From Acidimicrobiales bacterium (GTDB lineage: Bacteria > Actinomycetota > Acidimicrobiia > Acidimicrobiales > VFJN01): a stretch of DNA of 10,737 bases. Positions 5,733 through 10,737 of the stretch are shown one piece after another. The stretch covers positions 1 through 10,737 of the forward strand of contig JAFGPU010000205.1 of assembly GCA_016936035.1 (NCBI GenBank), given 5' to 3'. Position numbers and translations under genes: made by a program. A model generated the notes under the pieces. The model was not told the origin of the DNA. It did no database searches and saw nothing but the letters and a program-made list of their open reading frames with translations. Positions within the stretch are counted from its first letter, which is position 1; each line of letters starts with the position of its first letter.

Positions 5733-7574
5733 ATGCGCACGGTCAACACGAGCAGCCCGGTGTGCCTGATCCGGCCACCGGCCGTCGAGACGTTCCGGTT
5801 CTCGAGCCTGTCGATCACACCGCCTCTCGGGCTGGCGTACATCGCCGGCGCCGTCGAGGCCGCCGGCCACACCGTCGAGATCGTCGACGCCGTGACCGCG
5901 GCCCCGACCAAGCACACCCGCTACTTCCGGGGCTACCTCGTCGGGTCGAGCTTCGACGAGATCGCCGACCGCGTCCCGGCCGACGCCAAGGCCGTCGGCA
6001 TCACGGTCGTGTTCACCCACGAGTGGCCGGCGATCGTCCGGCTCGTCGAGGCGATCAAGGCGCGGTACCCCGACGTGCCGGTCATCCTGGGCGGCGAGCA
6101 CGTCAGCTCGATGCCCGAGTTCTGCCTGCTCACCTCGCAGGCCGACGCCCTGGTGATGGGCGAGGGCGAGGAGACGGTGATCGAGCTGCTCGACGCCATC
6201 GACGAGGGGCGGCCCTTCGCCGACATCCTCGGCGTCGCCTACCGCGAGCGCACCGGTGACGGCACCGACGGGGTGGTGGTGAACCCGCGGCGCGAGCGCC
6301 GCCTCGCCATCGACGACATCGCCCGCCCGGCCTGGCACCTGATCGACCTCGACACCTACCACGAGCACCGGTGGATGGGTGGCATGTACTCGTCCACCAA
6401 GTCGGTGCCGATCCTGGCCACCCGCGGCTGCCCGTACCAGTGCACCTACTGCTCGGCGCCCAACATGTGGACGCCGCGGTGGATCCCGCGCGACCCCAAG
6501 AAGGTGGTCGACGAGATCGAGCACTACATCGAGCGCTTCGGCGCGCGGAACTTCCCGTTCCAGGACCTCACCGCCATCATCAAGCGCGAGTGGGTCGTCG
6601 AGTTCTGCGAGGAGCTGCTGGCGCGCGGCCTCGACATCACGTGGCAGATGCCCACGGGCACCCGCTCCGAGGCCATCGATCCCGAGGTGGCCCAGCTGCT
6701 CAAGAAGACCAACATGATCTCGATGGCCTACGCGCCCGAGTCCGGCTCGGAGACCACGCGCCAGCTCATCAAGAAGAAGATGAAGACCGACCGCATGCTC
6801 GAGAGCATGCGCGCGGCCGTCGACGCCGAGCTCAACGTGATGGTGTTCATGGTCATCGGGTTCCCGCACGACACCGACGAGCACCTGCGCGAGAACCTGA
6901 CGTTCCTCGAGCAGATCGCCGAGGTCGGCATCAACGACGCGGCCGTCGGCTTCTACATGGCGCTGCCCGGCACCCAGATCTTCGACAGCCTCTACGACTC
7001 GGGGCAGATCACGCTCGACCGCGAGTACTTCCGGCACATCCTGTCGTCGACCTCGCTGTGGGCCACGTCGACCTACTCGGGCCTGAGCCGCCCGAAGCTG
7101 ACGTACTGGAAGTTCCGCATGTTGCGGCACTTCTACCGCCAGCCCCGCCAGCTCGTGCACTCGACCAGCCTGTTCACCACCGTCATGCAGGCGCTCAAGA
7201 GCCTGCGCGGCGACCAGCAGGACGAGACCAAGCTGCAGAGCGCGTTCCGCAACGGCGTCGTCAGCGCGCTCGACACGCTCAGGACCAAGCCCACCCGCGG
7301 GTGGATGTCGCGGCGACGCGAGCGCCGGTTCTTCGACGACTGGGACGCCATCTACCGCGACATCCGGGCCAACAACCTGGCCTGCGGCGCCGCCCTACCC
7401 GGGCCGGCCGACACCACCGAGCTTCACAAGCGCAACGTCACCAAGCTCATCAAGGGCGTCCACGGCACCAAGCGCCGCATCCCCGTGAGCGTGGCGGTCA
7501 CCCCCGAACCGTCGCCGACACCGGCGGCGACGCCGCCGCCGGTCCCCGACCGGCGCGAGCCAGAGCCCGTCTGA
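5733..7574 (+). CDS. B12-binding domain radical SAM protein, substrate unknown
   Basis: A 613-residue class B radical SAM enzyme (COG1032 type). Residues 1-155 form a B12-binding-like Rossmann domain: TPPLGLAYIAGAVEAAGH at 29-46, VPVILGGEH at 115-123 and GEGEETVIELL at 143-153. The DxHxxG motif that supplies a lower His ligand to cobalamin is absent, as in many members. The radical SAM core starts at ATRGCPYQCTYCSAPN; Cys233, Cys237 and Cys240 should hold the 4Fe-4S cluster. YAPESGSE (333-340) and GFPHDTDE (376-383) are typical later core segments. A C-terminal region of about 150 residues is rich in Arg and aromatics and ends in a Pro-rich tail (591-613). Relatives include lipid-modifying enzymes, methylases and cyclases, so the reaction cannot be named. 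A GGGGGT 5 bases before the ATG is a weak ribosome binding site. It stands alone as a transcription unit. Confidence 0.93.
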   Translation: MRTVNTSSPVCLIRPPAVETFRFSSLSITPPLGLAYIAGAVEAAGHTVEIVDAVTAAPTKHTRYFRGYLVGSSFDEIADRVPADAKAVGITVVFTHEWPAIVRLVEAIKARYPDVPVILGGEHVSSMPEFCLLTSQADALVMGEGEETVIELLDAIDEGRPFADILGVAYRERTGDGTDGVVVNPRRERRLAIDDIARPAWHLIDLDTYHEHRWMGGMYSSTKSVPILATRGCPYQCTYCSAPNMWTPRWIPRDPKKVVDEIEHYIERFGARNFPFQDLTAIIKREWVVEFCEELLARGLDITWQMPTGTRSEAIDPEVAQLLKKTNMISMAYAPESGSETTRQLIKKKMKTDRMLESMRAAVDAELNVMVFMVIGFPHDTDEHLRENLTFLEQIAEVGINDAAVGFYMALPGTQIFDSLYDSGQITLDREYFRHILSSTSLWATSTYSGLSRPKLTYWKFRMLRHFYRQPRQLVHSTSLFTTVMQALKSLRGDQQDETKLQSAFRNGVVSALDTLRTKPTRGWMSRRRERRFFDDWDAIYRDIRANNLACGAALPGPADTTELHKRNVTKLIKGVHGTKRRIPVSVAVTPEPSPTPAATPPPVPDRREPEPV

Positions 7575-7585
7575 CCCGGCAGCCT

Positions 7586-7617
7586 CCGGGACGGCGCCCG
7601 GACAGGGCCCGTCCCGG
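7586..7617. terminator. 13-bp stem-loop between convergent genes, likely bidirectional terminator
   Basis: CCGGGACGG (7586-7594) pairs perfectly with CCGTCCCGG (7609-7617). After one unpaired C at 7595, GCCC (7596-7599) pairs with GGGC (7605-7608), leaving a 5-base loop. It fills the gap between the radical SAM stop (7574) and the phosphatase stop (7618), touching the latter. There is no T-run on either side, so it resembles the other convergent-junction hairpin in this window. Confidence 0.65.
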
Positions 7618-9897
7618 TCAGGCCCGCGGGGCGGCCCGCAGCGCGAGGACGGCCATGTCGTCGGCCGGCAGGTCGTCCACGAACCCGAGCGCTTCGGCCT
7701 CGACCAGGCGGGCGAGCTCGTCCGCCGACAGGCTCTTGCCCTGGAGCAGCGCCTTGACGATGCCCTCCTCGCCGAAGGTGCGGCGACCCGCCCGGCGGTC
7801 GGTGACGCCGTCGGTGTAGCACAGCAACGACTCGCCGGGATCGAGGTGCACGACGGTGTCGACGAGCGCCACCTCGTCAGTCACACCGAGGAGCGTGCCC
7901 GAGACCCCCACCGGATCGACCCGGCCCACCGAGCGGCGCACGAGCGGCAGCGGGTGGCCGCCCGAGCAGAGGATGATGTCGACGCCGCGCTCGGTGGACT
8001 GCACGGCGCCGACGAGCACGGTGCAGAACCGCGGGCTCATCGGCGCCCGCTCGTCGTCGTCGCGCTCGGCCGCGCTGCGCAGCAGCATCTCGTTGAGGCG
8101 CGCCAGCACGATCGACGGCATGACACCGTCGAGGGCGGCCGAGCGGATGGTGTGGCGGGCCAGGCCGGTGATCGTCGCCGCCTCGACCCCGTGGCCGCAC
8201 ACGTCGCCGACGGCGATGATCCACCAGTTGGCGTCGGCCTGGAAGGCGTCGTAGAAGTCGCCACCCACGTCCAGCCCGTGACCTGCCGCCCGGTACCGGG
8301 CGCCGAGCTCGACGCCCGGGATCTCCGGCAGGCTGCCAGGCAGCAGTCCGTCCTGCAGGGCGCGGGCGACCGCGGACTGCTCGTGGAACAGGCGGGCGTT
8401 GTCGACGATGACGGCGGCGCGGGCGGCGGCCGCGGTCGCCAGCTCGACCTCGGCCGCACCGAGGGTCCGCCCGGGCCGGTTGCCGAACCCGATGGCGCCG
8501 AGAAGGCGGCCTCGGGCGCGCAGCGGGAAGATGGCGATGCCGTCGACTCCCACCGCGTCCATGGCGGCGCGGTCCTCCGGGTCGTCGAACAGCGGCCCCA
8601 ACATGACGGCACCCCGCGAACCACGGATGAGGGGCCGACCAGCGGTCAGGGCGTCGCGGAGCTCGCCGGACTCGCCGAGATCGCGCGGGATGCGGTGGAC
8701 GAGCCGGGTCAGGTGCTCGACCTGGCCGGGCTCGACGTGGGCGACACCGACCATCGGCTCGGGGTGGGCGGGCGATTCGATCAGCCGCACGACGCACCAG
8801 TCGGCGATGCGGGGCACCGTGAGCCCCGCGAGCTGGCCGAGCGCCGTGTCGATCTGGAGGTTCGACGACAACGTGGCACTGAGCGCGTCGAGGAAGCCGA
8901 GGTGGTCCTGTGCCCGTTCGGCGGCGTCCGCGAGGCGGGCGCGGTCGAGCGCCAGCGCGCACTGCGCGGCCACGTCCTCGAGGAAGCCGCGGTCACCGGC
9001 AGCGAGGGGCCGCTCCTCGGGGAAGCCGACGGCCATCGCCCCGAACGGCAGGCCCTGTGCGTCCTTCAGCGGCACCACGACGAACGCCGGATCGAAGACG
9101 ATGCCGAGCCGGTCGAGGTCGGGATAGCGCGCCCGTCGTTCCTCGTCGGTCGACACCACCACGGTCTCGCCCGTGCGCACCACCTCGGAGGCCGGAACCG
9201 GCGCGGACAGCGGGATGCGCCCATAGCGCTCGTCGACGAGCTCGGCAGGCAGTCCGGCGGATCCGGCCGACACCAACTCGTCGCCCGCTTCGGACAACAC
9301 GTGCAGCGTGGCGGTGTGCCCCCGCAGCACATCGACGCCCTCGTCGAGCATCGCCCGCACGATCTCGTCGGGCCGGCCCAGGCGGTTGAACCCCTCGACG
9401 AGGCGGGCCATGCGCGCGGTGGCGCCGAACGAGTGGGTGGCGTCGATCAGGACGCCCGCCGCCCCCGCACACGGATCGGCCCGACCTGCGGCTGACGCGG
9501 CCGCAGCGGCGGGCAGCGGGTCGACGCGCCGGCCGAGGTGGTCGATGCCCTGGATGCGCAGGATCGCCCACCGCTCGCCGTCGGACAGCCTCACCTGCTC
9601 CTCGCGACCGGGACCGCCGGCGAGGACCTGGCCGAGGCGCTCCCGCGCTCGGATCCGCTCAGCGGGGTGGAGCACGTCGAGCCAGCCGTCCCCCCGGAGG
9701 GCGGCCTCGCTGGTGTCGAGGTGGGCCTCGGTCCCGATCCGCGCCGCGGTGCAACGCCCTTCGTGGTCCCAGGTCATGGTGAGTGAGACGACGGCGTCGA
9801 CCAGCGACCCCCGCACGGGGTCGATGTCCGTCAGGAGCCCGGGCCCCGGGACCGCGAGTGGCGTTTCGGACGACATCGGCGCCTGGAAGTCTTGCAT
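7618..9897 (-). CDS. PP2C-type SpoIIE/RsbU-like serine phosphatase with N-terminal sensor domains
   Basis: A 759-residue soluble signalling protein with no membrane segment. Residues about 30-155 look PAS-like (TWDHEGRCTAARIG and DVLHPAERIRARERL). About 160-325 and 335-510 resemble two GAF domains, each ending in the helix typical of GAF (ALALDRARLADAAER and AAVIVDNARLFHEQ). The SpoIIE/PP2C domain (about 510-755) begins with ALQDGLLPGSLPEIPGVE. It keeps the metal-binding acids: VGGDFYD (Asp547), GDVCGHG (Asp565), YTDGVTD (Asp696) and DDMAVL (Asp747). Such enzymes usually dephosphorylate an anti-anti-sigma factor to release a sigma factor. No STAS, anti-sigma or sigma gene is nearby, so its target is unknown. 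The frame is open to 10167, but that part is Arg-rich, lacks domains and overlaps the divergent methyltransferase. I start at the ATG at 9897; the ATG at 9876 is also possible. Confidence 0.93.
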   Translation of the reverse strand: MQDFQAPMSSETPLAVPGPGLLTDIDPVRGSLVDAVVSLTMTWDHEGRCTAARIGTEAHLDTSEAALRGDGWLDVLHPAERIRARERLGQVLAGGPGREEQVRLSDGERWAILRIQGIDHLGRRVDPLPAAAAASAAGRADPCAGAAGVLIDATHSFGATARMARLVEGFNRLGRPDEIVRAMLDEGVDVLRGHTATLHVLSEAGDELVSAGSAGLPAELVDERYGRIPLSAPVPASEVVRTGETVVVSTDEERRARYPDLDRLGIVFDPAFVVVPLKDAQGLPFGAMAVGFPEERPLAAGDRGFLEDVAAQCALALDRARLADAAERAQDHLGFLDALSATLSSNLQIDTALGQLAGLTVPRIADWCVVRLIESPAHPEPMVGVAHVEPGQVEHLTRLVHRIPRDLGESGELRDALTAGRPLIRGSRGAVMLGPLFDDPEDRAAMDAVGVDGIAIFPLRARGRLLGAIGFGNRPGRTLGAAEVELATAAAARAAVIVDNARLFHEQSAVARALQDGLLPGSLPEIPGVELGARYRAAGHGLDVGGDFYDAFQADANWWIIAVGDVCGHGVEAATITGLARHTIRSAALDGVMPSIVLARLNEMLLRSAAERDDDERAPMSPRFCTVLVGAVQSTERGVDIILCSGGHPLPLVRRSVGRVDPVGVSGTLLGVTDEVALVDTVVHLDPGESLLCYTDGVTDRRAGRRTFGEEGIVKALLQGKSLSADELARLVEAEALGFVDDLPADDMAVLALRAAPRA

Positions 9898-9964
9898 CCT
9901 CGCCGCCGATCCGCACTCGCCGTCACCGCCCGCGCGCTCGTCGTTCGATCCACCACCCTCGGCA

Positions 9965-9983
9965 CGCGCCGGCGGCGCGCGCC
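9965..9983. repeat. Self-complementary GC block between the phosphatase and methyltransferase genes
   Basis: CGCGCC (9965-9970) and GGCGCG (9974-9979) form an inverted repeat with a 3-base spacer. They overlap a 10-bp palindrome, GGCGCGCGCC (9974-9983). It sits in the 98-bp divergent promoter region, just before the putative methyltransferase -10. It could bind a regulator of both genes, or simply reflect alternating G and C. Confidence 0.25.
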
Positions 9984-9988
9984 AGACT
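9983..9988 (+). promoter_or_regulatory. Possible -10 element of the methyltransferase gene (leaderless type)
   Basis: CAGACT ends 7 bases before the ATG at 9996, the same spacing as TACCCT before the small CxxC protein gene. It keeps the key A and T but lacks the first T. No Shine-Dalgarno is seen before this ATG. Confidence 0.3.
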
Positions 9989-9995
9989 GATCGCC

Positions 9996-10712
9996 ATGGC
10001 TTGGACCCGCTTCTCGCTCTCCGGCACGACCGGCGCCACGCTCGACGCCGATGCCGTCCGCTACGGCCCCGGCCTCCCCACGGAGAGCGAGCTGAAGCTG
10101 CTCGGCCGGGTGGACGGGCGGCGCATCCTCGAGCTCGGCTGCGGGGCGGGCGCCGGGGCGGTCGCACTGGCCAAGGCGGGCGCCCGCGTCATCGCCGTCG
10201 ACGACGACGTCACCAACCTGAGCGAGACGCGCGAACGGGCCGAACGTGAGGAGGTGCGGGTCGAGACGCACCACGGCCCGCTCGCCGAGCTGGCCTTCGT
10301 GCGGGCCGACACCATCGACGCCGCGGTGTCGATCTACGGCTTGGCCACGGTCGACGACCTCGACCGAGTCTTCCGCCAGGTGCACCGGGTGCTCCGGTCC
10401 GAGCGCCCCTTCGTGTTCTCGTTGCCCCACCCCGCGTTCGTGATGCTCGATCCCGCCGGCGTCGAGCCGGTGCTCCGCCGGGCCTGGTGGGACACGAGTC
10501 CCGTCCTCTGGTCGGTGGCCGACGACCACACCGACCCCGACCGGGTGATCACGCTGGGCGCCCTGTTCGCCAGCCTCAACCGGGCCGGGTTCGGCGTCGA
10601 CGTGCTGCTCGAGCCGCAGGCCGAGCGCGCCGGCGCGGCCGATGCCTGGTCCGACGCCATGCGCTGGGTGCCACCCACGCTGATCGTGCGGGCCCGCAAG
10701 CTCGGGGTCTGA
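9996..10712 (+). CDS. Class I SAM-dependent methyltransferase, substrate unknown
   Basis: A 238-residue cytoplasmic enzyme with the seven-stranded methyltransferase fold. Motif I is ILELGCGAGAGAVALAKAG (44-62). The acidic end of strand 2 is VIAVDDD (65-71; the first Asp should contact the SAM ribose). An Asp-containing strand-4 segment, TIDAAVSIYGLATVDDLDRVFRQVHRVLR (106-134), follows, then FVFSLPHP (139-146). The N-terminus YGPGLPTESELKLLG (23-37) is a form I associate with actinobacterial members of the Methyltransf_11/25 group. The frame is open back to 9783, but that part overlaps the phosphatase gene. The ATG at 9996 fits the family start and follows a -10-like CAGACT. The last strand, PTLIVRARK (227-235), suggests a complete protein. 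It is divergent from the phosphatase by 98 bp; no neighbour hints at the substrate. Confidence 0.9.
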   Translation: MAWTRFSLSGTTGATLDADAVRYGPGLPTESELKLLGRVDGRRILELGCGAGAGAVALAKAGARVIAVDDDVTNLSETRERAEREEVRVETHHGPLAELAFVRADTIDAAVSIYGLATVDDLDRVFRQVHRVLRSERPFVFSLPHPAFVMLDPAGVEPVLRRAWWDTSPVLWSVADDHTDPDRVITLGALFASLNRAGFGVDVLLEPQAERAGAADAWSDAMRWVPPTLIVRARKLGV

Positions 10713-10737
10713 CGGGGCGGACGCAACCTTCGACCGC

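Noticed and set aside
5613..7160. Minus-strand open frame of 515 codons opposite the radical SAM gene
   Set aside because: It is antisense to the conserved cluster motif and core; the composition is that of a shadow frame.
7846..9495. Plus-strand open frame of 549 codons opposite the phosphatase gene
   Set aside because: The minus strand encodes all the PP2C motifs; this frame has no recognisable features.
9898..10167. 90-codon upstream extension of the phosphatase frame
   Set aside because: It is Arg/Pro-rich, has no domain, and overlaps the divergent methyltransferase and its promoter.
1..10737. A new multi-gene defence, mobile or biosynthetic system
   Set aside because: There are no nucleases, integrases, toxin-antitoxin pairs or clustered enzymes; the genes are recognisable housekeeping, wall and signalling types in short independent units.

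Overview
The window is very GC-rich (mostly G or C at third codon positions) and carries an actinobacterial gene set. It includes a DUF5318 protein directly upstream of a class A penicillin-binding protein, a PAS/GAF/SpoIIE-type phosphatase, and start codons placed 6 to 8 bases after -10-like hexamers, as in leaderless transcripts. I infer an Actinomycetota chromosome, possibly class Acidimicrobiia; the class is a guess from style. There are no tRNA or rRNA genes, insertion sequences, phage genes or CRISPR arrays.

Layout. Bases 1-470 (minus) hold the N-terminal part of a DUF192 lipoprotein that runs off the left edge. Bases 643-1521 (minus) are panB. Bases 1608-1847 (plus) encode a 79-residue protein with two CxxC pairs, divergent from panB across an 86-bp promoter region. 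Bases 1848-2133 are non-coding and hold a perfect 15-bp hairpin midway between convergent genes. Bases 2134-4899 (minus; possible longer start at 4980) encode a bifunctional class A penicillin-binding protein. DUF5318 (5003-5395, minus) lies upstream of it. Bases 5396-5732 are a divergent intergenic region with promoter- and operator-like palindromes. Bases 5733-7574 (plus) encode an orphan B12-binding radical SAM enzyme. A 13-bp hairpin at 7586-7617 separates it from a convergent multidomain PP2C/SpoIIE-type phosphatase (7618-9897, minus). Bases 9996-10712 (plus) encode a class I SAM-dependent methyltransferase, divergent from the phosphatase.

How they fit together. This looks like ordinary chromosome made of short, independent units rather than one pathway. 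The clearest functional pair is DUF5318 plus the penicillin-binding protein (cell-wall synthesis). PanB feeds pantothenate and CoA synthesis. The phosphatase is probably the output module of a signalling pathway whose partners are not here. The radical SAM enzyme is the most open question: its fold is clear but its substrate is not. I found no convincing new multi-gene system. The observations most worth following are the orphan radical SAM enzyme with its palindromic upstream region, the recurrent leaderless-type promoter motif, the U-less hairpins at both convergent junctions, the RGG-like cytoplasmic tail of the penicillin-binding protein, and the small CxxC protein.
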